64,000 bases of DNA from Bacteroides intestinalis DSM 17393 (GTDB lineage Bacteria > Bacteroidota > Bacteroidia > Bacteroidales > Bacteroidaceae): NCBI RefSeq assembly GCF_000172175.1, contig NZ_ABJL02000008.1, positions 310,001-374,000 of the forward strand. The letters run 5' to 3'. The translations under genes and the position numbers were made by a program. The notes beneath the pieces are model-generated. The model did not search any database, was not told the DNA's origin, and was given only the letters and a program-made list of their open reading frames with translations. This document shows positions 24,183 through 33,284 of this stretch, piece after piece (within the stretch, counting starts at the first letter, position 1; every line of letters starts with the position of its first letter).

Positions 24183-24215
24183 AAAAAAAAGCAATTACAT
24201 CCCTTGTAACTGCTT
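24183..24215 (-). terminator. tRNA-Gly terminator
   Basis: Minus-strand stem AAGCAGTTAC/GTAATTGCTT (24189-24198 and 24206-24215; nine pairs plus one G-U, 7-nt loop) ends in a run of eight Ts (24183-24190). It lies 13 bp past the tRNA 3' end. Confidence 0.85.
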
Positions 24216-24228
24216 GATTTTCAAAAGA

Positions 24229-24300
24229 GCGGAAAACGGGGATCGAACCCGCGACCCTCAGCTTGGGAAGCTGATGCTCTACCAACTGAGCTACTTCCGC
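24229..24300 (-). tRNA. tRNA-Gly (anticodon CCC)
   Basis: The reverse complement folds into a 72-nt cloverleaf: acceptor GCGGAAG/TTTCCGC (last pair G-U), D arm GCTC..GAGC, anticodon stem TCAGC/GCTGA around loop TTCCCAA, and T arm GCGGG-TTCGATC-CCCGT. Anticodon CCC reads GGG glycine codons. CCA is not encoded. A terminator follows. The gene borders the accessory region, a place where integration remnants are common, though no attachment repeat was found. Confidence 0.95.
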
Positions 24301-24394
24301 ATTTATCCCATTCAAAGACGGTGCAAAGGTAAAAGAAGTTTTTTTATATTCAAAAATAAAAATGTACTTTTACAGCCACAAAAGTGAAAAATCC

Positions 24395-24904
24395 ATGAAA
24401 CGAATCATACTAATCACCGGAGGGGCACGCTCAGGTAAAAGTAGCCATGCAGAAAAACTGGCACTAAGCCTTTCTCCTAATCCTGTTTACCTTGCTACTG
24501 CACGCATCTGGGACGAAGAATTCCGGCAACGCGTCATCCGCCATCAGCAAAGACGTGGACCGGAATGGACAAATATCGAGGAAGAAAAACAGCTAAGCCG
24601 TCATCAATTATCCGGGCGAACTGTATTGATAGACTGCGTAACCTTATGGTGTACAAACTTCTTTTTTGATGTAAATGCAGATACTGACAGTGCCTTGGAA
24701 GCTGCCAAGGAAGAATTCGACCGCTTTACAAAGCAAGATGCCACTTTTATCTTTGTCACCAATGAAATTGGTATGGGAGCTACTTCGGATAATGAAATCC
24801 AGCGTAAATTTACAGATATGCAGGGATGGATGAACCAATATATTGCCGAACATGCAAACGAGGTATGGCTGATGGTATCAGGGATAGAGGTGAAGGTAAA
24901 ATGA
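24395..24904 (+). CDS. cobU: adenosylcobinamide kinase / adenosylcobinamide-phosphate guanylyltransferase
   Basis: 169 residues from ATG 24395 (MKRIILITGGARSGKSSHAEKLA), chosen because the P-loop GGARSGKS normally sits within ten residues of the start. An upstream in-frame ATG (24362) adds an unrelated tail. RVIRHQQRRGPEWTNIEE carries the His that receives GMP. VLIDCVTLWCTN and FVTNEIGMGATSDNEIQRKF complete the CobU fold. It phosphorylates adenosylcobinamide and then forms adenosylcobinamide-GDP for lower-ligand attachment. It is first in a four-gene unit cobU-cobT-cobS-cobC. No cobalamin riboswitch is visible in the 94 bp between the tRNA and the start. Confidence 0.95.
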   Translation: MKRIILITGGARSGKSSHAEKLALSLSPNPVYLATARIWDEEFRQRVIRHQQRRGPEWTNIEEEKQLSRHQLSGRTVLIDCVTLWCTNFFFDVNADTDSALEAAKEEFDRFTKQDATFIFVTNEIGMGATSDNEIQRKFTDMQGWMNQYIAEHANEVWLMVSGIEVKVK

Positions 24905-24951
24905 GAGAGCAATAGAGTAGTAAAGTGATAGAGTGATAAAACAATAAACAG

Positions 24952-25989
24952 ATGAAAACATTTAAAATCGTACGACCGGACGAGAGTATCCGCCCGGCAT
25001 TGATTGATAAAATCAATAATTTAACTAAACCGAAAGGTTCATTGGGCACTCTTGAAGAGTTGGCTTTGCAGATAGGCTGGATACAACAAACCCTGTCCCC
25101 CACCCTGCGACATCCGCAGAATATTATTTTTGCTGCCGATCATGGCATAGTAGAAGAAAAGGTCAGCCTTTCACCCAAAGAAATTACCTGGCAACAGATC
25201 AGTAACTTCCTACATGGAGGTGCAGGAGTGAACTTCCTTTGTCGCCAACATGGATTTACCCTGAAAATAGTAGATGCCGGTGTAGATTATGATTTACCAT
25301 ACGACAAGGGTATTATCAATATGAAAGTACGAAAAAGTACACGGAACTATCTGTATGAGGCAGCCATGACGGAAGAAGAAATGGAGCTTTGCTTGGAACG
25401 CGGTGCAGAAGTGGTACGCCGCTGCCATGAAGAAGGCAGTAATGTGCTCAGTTTTGGAGAAATGGGTATAGGAAATACTTCTTCTTCGTCCATGTGGATG
25501 ACCTGTTTCACCGGAATACCTTTAGAACAATGTGTAGGAGCAGGTAGCGGACTGGATAATGCGGGTATCCGCCATAAATACGAAGTGCTGAAACAATCGC
25601 TCGATCACTATAAAGGAGACGGATCACCGCGTGATATCATCCGTTACTTCGGCGGACTGGAAATGGTTATGGCAGTAGGTGCCATGCTACAGGCAGCCGA
25701 ACTAGGCATAATTATCCTGGTAGATGGTTTCATCATGACAAACTGTATTCTGGCTGCTGCCAAACTATATCCCGAAGTAATGAATTATGCCATCTTCGGG
25801 CATTGTGGAGATGAAACCGGACATAAATTGTTGCTCGACAACATGGAAGTAAAACCATTGCTGAATCTTGGATTGCGTCTGGGCGAAGGAACAGGTGCTA
25901 TTTGCGCCTATCCTATTGTAGAATCCGCCATCCTGATGATTAACGAAATGGATAACTTTGCACATGCATCCATAACAAAGTATTTTTAA
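24952..25989 (+). CDS. cobT: nicotinate-nucleotide-dimethylbenzimidazole phosphoribosyltransferase
   Basis: A 345-residue CobT. Family markers are KPKGSLGTLEELALQIG, IIFAADHGIVEEKVSLSP, FLCRQHGFTLKIVDAGVDYD, SFGEMGIGNTSSSS and, near the C-terminus, LRLGEGTGAICAYPIVESA, whose Glu is the catalytic base. It makes the alpha-ribotide of the lower ligand from nicotinate mononucleotide and a base. Which base the host uses (dimethylbenzimidazole, adenine or other) cannot be read from the gene, and no DMB-synthesis gene is in the window. The 47 bp after cobU contain the GTGATAGAGTGATAAA micro-repeat. Confidence 0.96.
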   Translation: MKTFKIVRPDESIRPALIDKINNLTKPKGSLGTLEELALQIGWIQQTLSPTLRHPQNIIFAADHGIVEEKVSLSPKEITWQQISNFLHGGAGVNFLCRQHGFTLKIVDAGVDYDLPYDKGIINMKVRKSTRNYLYEAAMTEEEMELCLERGAEVVRRCHEEGSNVLSFGEMGIGNTSSSSMWMTCFTGIPLEQCVGAGSGLDNAGIRHKYEVLKQSLDHYKGDGSPRDIIRYFGGLEMVMAVGAMLQAAELGIIILVDGFIMTNCILAAAKLYPEVMNYAIFGHCGDETGHKLLLDNMEVKPLLNLGLRLGEGTGAICAYPIVESAILMINEMDNFAHASITKYF

Positions 25990-25993
25990 CTAT

Positions 25994-26782
25994 ATGAAAA
26001 TCCTCGCAGCACTCATATTTTTCACGCGCCTTCCTTTCTGGAGGATCAAAGAAGTCCCGGCAAAGTACTTCAAGCGTATCGTTCCCTACTGGCCATTAGC
26101 CGGATGGTTAACGGGCGGTATCATGGTCGGTGTTCTATGGGTGACTGCCCAGGTGCTGCCCATATCTATCGCATGGTTGCTCGCTATCCTATCACGTCTG
26201 CTCATCACAGGTTGCCTGCACGAAGATGGATTGGCCGACTTTTTCGACGGCTTCGGTGGAGGAACAACCAAAGAGCGCACACTTGCCATCATGAAAGACT
26301 CTCAGATAGGAAGCTATGGAGTCATAGGATTGATAGGTTATTTCCTATTATTGTTTTTACTCTTGGAAAATCTACCGTTAAAGTTAATCTGCGCCCTTGT
26401 CATTTGCGGCGATTGCTGGTCTAAATTCTGTGCATCTCAAATTATCAACTATTTGCCTTATGCACGAAAAGAGGAAGACAGCAAGGCTAAAGTTGTGTAC
26501 GACCGTATGACCTGGCAAGAATTGCTGACAGGATTCATCTGTGGACTTTTCCCCATCGTATTATTCCTGCCGATAGATTTCTGGCTCGTTACAATTTGCC
26601 CGATTCTCACATTTATCTTCCTGTACCGATTGATGAAACATCGTCTTCAAGGTTATACGGGAGACTGCTGCGGAGCTACATTCCTGCTTTGTGAACTATC
26701 ATTCTATCTGGGTGCCGCTATCTTGCTATATGCACATATCAGGTACGGTAATCCAGACTTTATCAATGCTTATTTAAAATAG
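25994..26782 (+). CDS. cobS: adenosylcobinamide-GDP ribazoletransferase (cobalamin synthase)
   Basis: A 262-residue inner-membrane protein with about six to seven hydrophobic helices. The CobS motif GCLHEDGLADFFDGFGGG holds the metal-binding acidic residues, and MKDSQIGSYGVIGLIGYF follows. It joins adenosylcobinamide-GDP (from CobU) with alpha-ribazole phosphate (from CobT) at the membrane, the penultimate step of the pathway. It starts 4 bp after cobT and ends 7 bp before cobC, so the four genes are one unit. Length is normal for the family (about 250). Confidence 0.95.
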   Translation: MKILAALIFFTRLPFWRIKEVPAKYFKRIVPYWPLAGWLTGGIMVGVLWVTAQVLPISIAWLLAILSRLLITGCLHEDGLADFFDGFGGGTTKERTLAIMKDSQIGSYGVIGLIGYFLLLFLLLENLPLKLICALVICGDCWSKFCASQIINYLPYARKEEDSKAKVVYDRMTWQELLTGFICGLFPIVLFLPIDFWLVTICPILTFIFLYRLMKHRLQGYTGDCCGATFLLCELSFYLGAAILLYAHIRYGNPDFINAYLK

Positions 26783-26789
26783 TCATCCT

Positions 26790-27332
26790 ATGGAAGTTAC
26801 ATTTATCAGACACACTTCGGTCGACGTCCCTCCCGGAGTATGCTACGGACAATCAGATGTCCCCTTGCGTGACAGTTTTGAGCAGGAAGCTGCCATTACT
26901 TCTGAGAATTTGAAGACTTACCGTCCGCAAGGCAGGGATTTCGATCACGTATATACCAGTCCTTTATCTCGTTGCGTACGCCTCGCGACCTATTGTGGAT
27001 ACCCGGATGCAGAACATGACAAACGAATTATGGAAATAAACTTCGGAGATTGGGAAATGCAGAAGTTTGATGAAATAAGTGATCCGAGATTGAAAGAGTG
27101 GTATACCGATTATATGAATGTACCCGCAACAAACGGAGAGTCATTCGCCATGCAATATCAACGTGTTGCCAGTTTCCTGGATGAGCTGAAAGAAAAAGAG
27201 TACGCACAAGTTGCCATCTTCGCACACGGTGGCGTACTGATTTGTGCACAACTCTATGCAGGAACCGTCAAACCGGAAGAGGCATTCAGTGCCCTGACAC
27301 CTTATGGAGGAATCATTCAACTGAAAATCTAA
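26790..27332 (+). CDS. cobC: alpha-ribazole phosphatase (histidine phosphatase family)
   Basis: 180 residues of the phosphoglycerate-mutase-like histidine phosphatase fold. The catalytic His is in TFIRHTSVDVPPGVCYGQSDVPL; the 'YGQxDVPL' form is typical of CobC. YTSPLSRCVRLA and VAIFAHGGVLICAQL give the second Arg and His. It removes the 5' phosphate from alpha-ribazole phosphate or adenosylcobalamin phosphate, finishing nucleotide-loop assembly. It ends the unit. Its stop overlaps the stop of the convergent histidine-kinase gene by a few bases, leaving no room for a terminator between them. Confidence 0.93.
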   Translation: MEVTFIRHTSVDVPPGVCYGQSDVPLRDSFEQEAAITSENLKTYRPQGRDFDHVYTSPLSRCVRLATYCGYPDAEHDKRIMEINFGDWEMQKFDEISDPRLKEWYTDYMNVPATNGESFAMQYQRVASFLDELKEKEYAQVAIFAHGGVLICAQLYAGTVKPEEAFSALTPYGGIIQLKI

Positions 27333-29293
27333 TCACCCGTTTTCGGCCATGTGAAGATGACCAGCGGTCCTTCATGTGTGTCTGACTGTACCTTGTAAAT
27401 ACCTCCGAAAGCATGAATAAAGTGCGCATTGATTTCATGACGAATCAAAGTCGTTTTATTTTCAAAGCGTGACTTAGCAAGAGGCGTACCGATTATTTTA
27501 AAGGTTACGATACCTTTTTCTTTATCATAACGGATGCGGACAACAATGTTGTAAGAGTTTTTATCGTTCTCTGCAGGCACCAGCAGACTGGAAAGCAATG
27601 TAGAGAACCAGTTTTCATCCGTACATATCATCTGACTCTGGATATTCGTATCTAATCGGATGGCAAGGCGTCCGTTTCCTACTTGTCTGGCAAATTCAAC
27701 TCCCTTGCGGCACAACGACATGACTTCACATCCTTCATGCTTATATTTTGTTTTACCGGATTCCAAACGGGAAAGTTCCAGGATACTATTGACATACTTC
27801 AGCAAATTCTCTGCATTCTCCTGTATCATCTTGCCATATTCCACCTTAGCCTCAGGAGCCAGTTCTTTCGACTCTGTCAATAGCTCGGCAAAACCTACCA
27901 CTACATTCAACGGGGTACGTATATCATGACTAATCTCCGATTGCAGGCGATCTTTAGTGACATTATCCGCTTCTGCCTGCATCGCCGCATCCGCTGTTAC
28001 TTTCTCCGCCACAGCTATTTTCCGGGACAGATAGCGGGTATATAGATAAAACAGAAGCATCAAAACCAATAGAGTCATCAAGAATAAGAAACCTTGCTTA
28101 TAATTGGTATCTTTTATTTTCTGCTTCTCCAGCAAAAGCTCATCAATATGATAAATCTCCTTCACCTGTTGCAACTGATTGGCCGAGAAAGCATTGTCCA
28201 GTGAATCTTGTGCTGCAATCAGATAACGGCGTGTTTCAATAGCTCCGTCGACATCACCTTTATCAATCTGAGTGGATGCTTTGTAATTGATGAGTGTGGC
28301 AAACGTGGATACATAATGATTCAACACTATAGGTGTTACTTCATCAATCAAAGCAATACTCTTATCATACTCTTTCGTACGGGAATAATATTGTAATTGC
28401 ACAAGCTGGACATTCAGCCAGAATACCGGATCCACATGATCTTCCAGCAGTGCTTTTGCTTTATCTATATGTTCTTGCGCTTCGACCATCTTCCCACGGT
28501 TCATAAAGTGAAGTACATGTTTTACCTCGCAGTCAATTCTCAAATTGCTCCAATTCTTACGTGTTTCAGGTTCGCGGGAAACAACGTCCCGCAAAGTTTC
28601 ATCCATCTGTGCCAGATAAGGACGCTTTAAACTATCCTGACCTGCATTACCATATACCTGGGCAATGCGTGAAAGAATGTCGATACGCAAAAAAGGCTTA
28701 GTCTGAGGTGTAAAATTCTGATAAGCCTTCAGGAGAATCTTCAGAGCTTCATCGCCTCTACTGGACACATTATAAGCACATGCCAGACTGTTATAGGCAG
28801 CAATTTCCCCATTATTTGAATGATGTTCCAAAGATTCCTGCAAAGTTTCTTTAGCCACATATATGGCCTTTTCTATCTGCCTTTTCGAAGCTAATGCGCG
28901 ACTGATAGCGGCTTTCTGTTCCAGGTAATAGTCATAAGTGCCCACTTCAGTAACATAACTTTTCAGTTTATCCACCCAGTACGCCAGAGTATCCGGTTCA
29001 TGCAATTTATCGTAACAGGCGGCAAGGTAATAGGCTCCCAGATTCTCATAAGGCACATTCTTTTGCGCACAAGCTTCTTGATACAAAGCCGTAGAAAAAG
29101 GCTTGTTATAAGGTGCATACTGGTGCTTATAAACGATATCACGCAGATACTCAAGCTTGTCGGACGTACTCGGCATAGCCTGCGCCACTTTCAGAATACT
29201 ATCCTGATACTGCTGCGCATTGGCATCTTCCGCCTGCAACGTGTAAGCATGTCCACACAAAAAACAAAGCAATATGATTATAGTATGTTTCAT
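27329..29293 (-). CDS. TPR sensor histidine kinase with degenerate ATP-binding domain
   Basis: A 654-residue protein: signal peptide (MKHTIIILLCFLCGHAYTLQAED), periplasmic TPR-like helical repeats (about residues 30-390), one membrane helix (GFLFLMTLLVLMLLFYLYTRYL), then a HisKA domain with intact EISHDIRTPLNVVVGF. The ATPase half is degraded. The N-box reads FSTLLSSLLVPAENDKN, without the Asn of 'NLLxNAxKF', and the G-boxes are absent (KIIGTPLAKSRFENKTT, FIHAFGGIYKV). It should accept phosphate but probably cannot bind ATP normally. Its start overlaps the stop of the intact kinase gene by 4 bp, suggesting the two proteins work together. No response regulator is adjacent. Confidence 0.88.
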   Translation of the reverse strand: MKHTIIILLCFLCGHAYTLQAEDANAQQYQDSILKVAQAMPSTSDKLEYLRDIVYKHQYAPYNKPFSTALYQEACAQKNVPYENLGAYYLAACYDKLHEPDTLAYWVDKLKSYVTEVGTYDYYLEQKAAISRALASKRQIEKAIYVAKETLQESLEHHSNNGEIAAYNSLACAYNVSSRGDEALKILLKAYQNFTPQTKPFLRIDILSRIAQVYGNAGQDSLKRPYLAQMDETLRDVVSREPETRKNWSNLRIDCEVKHVLHFMNRGKMVEAQEHIDKAKALLEDHVDPVFWLNVQLVQLQYYSRTKEYDKSIALIDEVTPIVLNHYVSTFATLINYKASTQIDKGDVDGAIETRRYLIAAQDSLDNAFSANQLQQVKEIYHIDELLLEKQKIKDTNYKQGFLFLMTLLVLMLLFYLYTRYLSRKIAVAEKVTADAAMQAEADNVTKDRLQSEISHDIRTPLNVVVGFAELLTESKELAPEAKVEYGKMIQENAENLLKYVNSILELSRLESGKTKYKHEGCEVMSLCRKGVEFARQVGNGRLAIRLDTNIQSQMICTDENWFSTLLSSLLVPAENDKNSYNIVVRIRYDKEKGIVTFKIIGTPLAKSRFENKTTLIRHEINAHFIHAFGGIYKVQSDTHEGPLVIFTWPKTGD

Positions 29294-31161
29294 AAAGCGG
29301 TATCCTCCATTTTAGATTGAAACTTCAACGGATGTGTAAAGCAGAAACGTGCACCTTGTGTATAGTTAGAGTCTACCCACAACCGTCCCTTCATGTAAGT
29401 AACAATCAGTTTACAGATAGAAAGTCCCAAGCCGCTTCCCTGTGCAAAGTCATTCAGCTTTTCAAAACGTTCAAAAATCAGATCCTGCTTTTCAAGCGGA
29501 ATGCCACATCCTGTATCGGTGACAGAAAAGAAAGCTGTATTACGATCGGACATTTCCAGCTTCAGTACAATGGAACCTTCCTTGGTAAATTTAGTGGCAT
29601 TCACCAATAAGTTAATCAAAACCTGACGAAGCCGGGCATCATCCGTATCCATTACTAAGTCGGAAAGTTCAGTATCGAAGCGTAACTCCACTTCAAGCTT
29701 GCGGGAAGCAGATACTGTTTCCACCACTTCTTTACATAACTTCACCGCATCATACGGACGTATGTTGAATGTGATATTATCATTTTCAAAATCAGAAAAA
29801 TCAAGGATGTCATTAATCAATTTCAATAACTGGAAAGAATTGACTTTGATGATTTCACAGAATTCTTTGCGGGAATCTTCATCAAATGAATCATCGTCTG
29901 ATGACAATACAGCGGAGAATCCTACTATGGCATTAAGCGGCGTACGCACTTCATGGCTCATATTGGAGAGGAACATATTTTTCTTTTTTATAGCCCGTTC
30001 TGCCTTCTGTATCATACATTCCTGTGAACGTTTCGACTCCTTCAAACGGAATATTTTTTTCCAACTGAAATAAAGGAAAAGAAACAAAGCAAGCGTACAG
30101 ATAATAATGCCACCCAGATAAAAGCGATATGAAAACAACCGGTCTTGCTCATTCTGATAAGTCAACTGGTCTGCCTGGAAATGGGTAGTCAACTGGTCGA
30201 TTTCCTTAGGGTAGTTTTTCTCGAAAGATGATTTTATGTACGAAAAGACTGCACCATACTGTACGTAGGCTTCTTCTTTCCGTCCCATCTTTACAAGCAG
30301 ATTCGCCTTATTCATCATCGTTTCTTTATACAGACTGCTGTTTATTTTAGCATAATCCGTATGGAAGAATGTATCATAAGCTTCCAGAGCTTTCTCATAT
30401 TCACCTTTTTTCTCCCAATACAAGGCATCTGCTATCAAAAGATGTTGCAGGATGCCGGGAACCAGTTCTTCACGCAACGGCTCCACTTCATCCAAATGTT
30501 GACGGGCTATCTTTATTGAACCATTCAGCAGTTGGCAATAGGCATTGAAGATATGACGGACAGCCTGTTCCTGTACAGATAGCCTCTCTGCCGGATAACG
30601 ATTCAGGCGGGTCATGAAGCGAGCAGCCTGGGCATAATTCCGGATACGTAAATTGTATTCTACTAATTCGACCAACAACATACGGATGTGTATATCTTCA
30701 CCATGTAACCGGTCGAACAGTTCCAAAGCTTGTGCATAAGTGTCACCGGCTTCTTTTATACGTCCTGTATAAGAATAAACTTCCCCCATAGCATTCAGGG
30801 CAAGAGCCATCCCCAGATGATCGGACCATACACTTGCCTTAGAATACATCTGTTCACTTTGTGCAATAGCAAAACGAATTTCTCCCCGAAAGAGAAATGA
30901 TTTAATAATAACACGCTCTAACTCAAAATAAGTTTTGTATTGTTTGCTTGCTTCCAGATAGTCGAGTATACTGTCTGTAGGAATCATATCACTCTCTTCT
31001 TTGGTGAGATAATCGAATCCCATACTGGTATGAAAGGAGTATATTATTTCATCCTGTATATTGTATTTATCCTCGTGAGGTGCATTCTCTCCTGCAGATA
31101 GAGAAAAAAAGCCCCCAAAGCATACGATATGAAGAAGCAGATATTTCAGTAAGTTTCTCAT
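29290..31161 (-). CDS. TPR sensor histidine kinase, catalytically intact
   Basis: 623 residues from the Met at 31161 (MRNLLKYLLLHIVCFGGFFSLSAGE, a signal peptide). An upstream Met at 31203 lies too close to the promoter's predicted start. Periplasmic TPR repeats are followed by a membrane helix (YRFYLGGIIICTLALFLFLYF), HisKA (LSNMSHEVRTPLNAIVGF) and a complete HATPase: LRQVLINLLVNATKFT (N), VTDTGCGIP (G1), IFERFEKL (F) and GSGLGLSICK (G2). It would autophosphorylate on the His of SHEVRTP. There is no receiver domain and no response regulator beside it, so the output is unknown. It sits between cbiB and cobC but nothing else ties it to cobalamin. Confidence 0.92.
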   Translation of the reverse strand: MRNLLKYLLLHIVCFGGFFSLSAGENAPHEDKYNIQDEIIYSFHTSMGFDYLTKEESDMIPTDSILDYLEASKQYKTYFELERVIIKSFLFRGEIRFAIAQSEQMYSKASVWSDHLGMALALNAMGEVYSYTGRIKEAGDTYAQALELFDRLHGEDIHIRMLLVELVEYNLRIRNYAQAARFMTRLNRYPAERLSVQEQAVRHIFNAYCQLLNGSIKIARQHLDEVEPLREELVPGILQHLLIADALYWEKKGEYEKALEAYDTFFHTDYAKINSSLYKETMMNKANLLVKMGRKEEAYVQYGAVFSYIKSSFEKNYPKEIDQLTTHFQADQLTYQNEQDRLFSYRFYLGGIIICTLALFLFLYFSWKKIFRLKESKRSQECMIQKAERAIKKKNMFLSNMSHEVRTPLNAIVGFSAVLSSDDDSFDEDSRKEFCEIIKVNSFQLLKLINDILDFSDFENDNITFNIRPYDAVKLCKEVVETVSASRKLEVELRFDTELSDLVMDTDDARLRQVLINLLVNATKFTKEGSIVLKLEMSDRNTAFFSVTDTGCGIPLEKQDLIFERFEKLNDFAQGSGLGLSICKLIVTYMKGRLWVDSNYTQGARFCFTHPLKFQSKMEDTAL

Positions 31162-31219
31162 GAAGTTTGTTTGTTTCGTGCTGTGTGGTGTTTGTGTTGT
31201 CATTCACCGCATACGTTGG

Positions 31220-31250
31220 CAAATATATTCAATATTTTCCGAAAAGCAAA
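31220..31250 (-). promoter_or_regulatory. promoter of the histidine-kinase pair
   Basis: On the minus strand: TTTG (31247-31250), a 19-bp spacer and TATATTTG (31220-31227), a full Bacteroides promoter. Transcription should start near 31213. It separates the kinase pair from cbiB upstream. Confidence 0.8.
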
Positions 31251-31263
31251 AAATTGTGAATAC

Positions 31264-32241
31264 CTAAATGAAAAAAGAGACCAAAGTAATCGTTATTATC
31301 AGGATTATTATCATTATTCCTTCTGCACGACGGTTGACACTAACTGCAATTTTCATATCTTCTGTAGTCAGGAGGCGACCATTACTTCCAATGTAAGGCT
31401 TCCATACTTCCTCACCAAAATAATTATGCGGGCCTCCGAAACGGCAATTCAGAATGCCGGCAAGAGCAGCTTCAGGATACCCGGAATTAGGGCTGGCGTG
31501 CTGATTACCATACATACCGACAAATTTTAATAGATTCCAGAACCCACCGCGTGGAAAAGCAAGTATCATAAGGAAAGCTGTCAGACGAGCAGGTATGTAA
31601 TTAGCAACATCATCCAAACGGGCAGCAAAACAACCAAAGTCCCGGTAACGTTCGTTACGATACCCAATCATAGAATCGAGGGTATTCACCATCTTATAGG
31701 CAAGCATACCGGGGACACCCAACAATATATACCAGAATAAAGGCGCGATCACTCCGTCACTCAGATTCTCTGCAAGAGTTTCAAGAGCAGCAGTACGTAC
31801 TTCTTGGGCAGAAAGTTCCGAAGTATCACGGCCGACAATGCGGGCCACCTGCTTTCTTCCTTCTTCTAACGAACGGTCTACAGCTTCGAATACCATACGG
31901 ACTTCACGAACAAGTGTAGTGCCCGCCAAACAGAAAAAGATGGCAAGTATCTGCAACGTCAGAAATCCCCCCGGAGAAGATGATGCTACCCAACGAAACA
32001 AGTAGGAAGCAACAAAATAGATAGCAAGAACGAGAACGATAGCAGCAAGTGCACCTTTCAACTTTCGGTTCTGTCCTTTATTCAACAGATGTTCAGAAAA
32101 TGAGATCATCTTTCCGAATGCGACGACGGGATGGGGCAACCAAACGGGGTCACCAAGCCAGCGATCGAGCAGCCAGGCGGTAAGCAAAGGCAGGCTAAGG
32201 GTAAAAACGGTACCCAGTATGAGAAGGATATCTTCCATCAT
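31264..32241 (-). CDS. cbiB: adenosylcobinamide-phosphate synthase
   Basis: A 325-residue membrane protein of the CbiB/CobD(Pseudomonas) family. Markers are AWLLDRWLGDPVWLPHPVVAFGKMI near the N-terminus, GRDTSELSAQEVRTAALETLAENLSDGVIAPLFWYILLGVPGMLAYKMVNTLDSMIGY in the middle, and ASPNSGYPEAALAGILNCRFGG. It links aminopropanol (as its phosphate) to adenosylcobyric acid. That fits the CobD decarboxylase gene just upstream, 8 bp away, which makes the aminopropanol phosphate. Last gene of the minus-strand unit DUF2809-cobQ-cobD-cbiB. The kinase pair downstream has its own promoter. Confidence 0.95.
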   Translation of the reverse strand: MMEDILLILGTVFTLSLPLLTAWLLDRWLGDPVWLPHPVVAFGKMISFSEHLLNKGQNRKLKGALAAIVLVLAIYFVASYLFRWVASSSPGGFLTLQILAIFFCLAGTTLVREVRMVFEAVDRSLEEGRKQVARIVGRDTSELSAQEVRTAALETLAENLSDGVIAPLFWYILLGVPGMLAYKMVNTLDSMIGYRNERYRDFGCFAARLDDVANYIPARLTAFLMILAFPRGGFWNLLKFVGMYGNQHASPNSGYPEAALAGILNCRFGGPHNYFGEEVWKPYIGSNGRLLTTEDMKIAVSVNRRAEGIMIIILIITITLVSFFI

Positions 32242-32249
32242 ATCTGTTA

Positions 32250-33284
32250 TTAATAAGTTTCAAACCACTGCCCTATCGCCTGTACAAGGCGGTCATTCTC
32301 CTCCGGTGTCTGAGTAGCAATACGGAAAAAGCGTTCATCCAGACCTTCAAAGTTAGAAGCGTCCCGAATAAGAATACCATGTTCGTTGGCAAGATAATCC
32401 TTCAATGCGGAAGCCTTACCAAAACGAAGGTGAACCAACATAAAATGAGTTTCCGTAGCCCATACCTCAAGACCACCTGTCTGTTCCAATGCATTGCGTA
32501 AACGAGCTGTCTCCTGTAAATAAGCAGATATATTCAATGGATTAGGAACGTCATATTCAAGCAAATAAAGACCAGCTTCAATAGCCAGTTGATTTACCGA
32601 CCAAGGCATACGGTGGGTACGCAAACGGCTAAGCAAACCTTCATGAGCAGTTATATAGCCCAGACGCAAACCGGGAACTGCGTAACGCTTCGTCATAGAA
32701 TGAAGCAACAGAACATTTGAAAAATGGGCAGCTTCAACCGATGAAAACAGAGGTTGCAGAGTAAAAAACTCATAAGACTGGTCAATTACAAAGCAAACTT
32801 GTGGATTATGTTCTATTAATTCTTTCAGATATGCTTTTTCTATTACTGCACCTGTAGGATTGTTAGGATTACAAAGCCAAAACATGCGGATGTCAGGTGG
32901 CAAGAGATAATTATCTTCAGCCGTAGGAAGTTTATACATTGATGCTACCCGATGCCCATGCATACGGCAAGCATCTGCATACTCACTGAATGTAGGCTGA
33001 AAAATAGCGGTATTAGTACCCCTAAATGTTTGCGCTATCAGGTAAATGGCTTCCGTGGCACCATTCGTTACACAAACGGAAGCGGAAGGAAGATGGTGTT
33101 TCTCTGCCAAACGACCTTCCAATGTATAAGGCTCCGGTTCGGGATAAGAAGAAATTCCACTGATATGATGGCAAAGATGTGCCTGAAGGCCAGACAAATC
33201 CACACGGCCATATACATTGGAACTGAAATTAACCTCTATCGGGCGTTTATATTTATATGCATCGTCTCCGTGTCCTTCAATCAT
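32250..33284 (-). CDS. cobD: threonine-phosphate decarboxylase-like PLP enzyme
   Basis: 344 residues of the aminotransferase class I/II fold. CobD-like features are INVYGxx-type start FSSNVYGRVDLSGLQAHL, YPEPEPYTLEGRLAEKH, CVTNGATEAIYLIAQTF, WLCNPNNPTGAVIEKAYL, VIDQSYEFFT and the Schiff-base Lys in LHSMTKRYAVPGLRLGYI. CobD decarboxylates threonine phosphate to (R)-1-amino-2-propanol phosphate for CbiB. Histidinol-phosphate aminotransferase is the nearest alternative by fold, but the neighbours cobQ and cbiB decide. Its start overlaps the end of cobQ by 8 bp. Confidence 0.92.
   Translation of the reverse strand: MIEGHGDDAYKYKRPIEVNFSSNVYGRVDLSGLQAHLCHHISGISSYPEPEPYTLEGRLAEKHHLPSASVCVTNGATEAIYLIAQTFRGTNTAIFQPTFSEYADACRMHGHRVASMYKLPTAEDNYLLPPDIRMFWLCNPNNPTGAVIEKAYLKELIEHNPQVCFVIDQSYEFFTLQPLFSSVEAAHFSNVLLLHSMTKRYAVPGLRLGYITAHEGLLSRLRTHRMPWSVNQLAIEAGLYLLEYDVPNPLNISAYLQETARLRNALEQTGGLEVWATETHFMLVHLRFGKASALKDYLANEHGILIRDASNFEGLDERFFRIATQTPEENDRLVQAIGQWFETY

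Noticed and set aside
24229..24300. tRNA-Gly as an integration site
   Set aside because: I looked for a repeated tRNA end or an integrase gene and found neither in the window, so no attachment site is claimed.
24067..24315. Minus-strand ORF of 82 codons
   Set aside because: It runs through the tRNA-Gly gene and its terminator; the translation simply reads the tRNA sequence.
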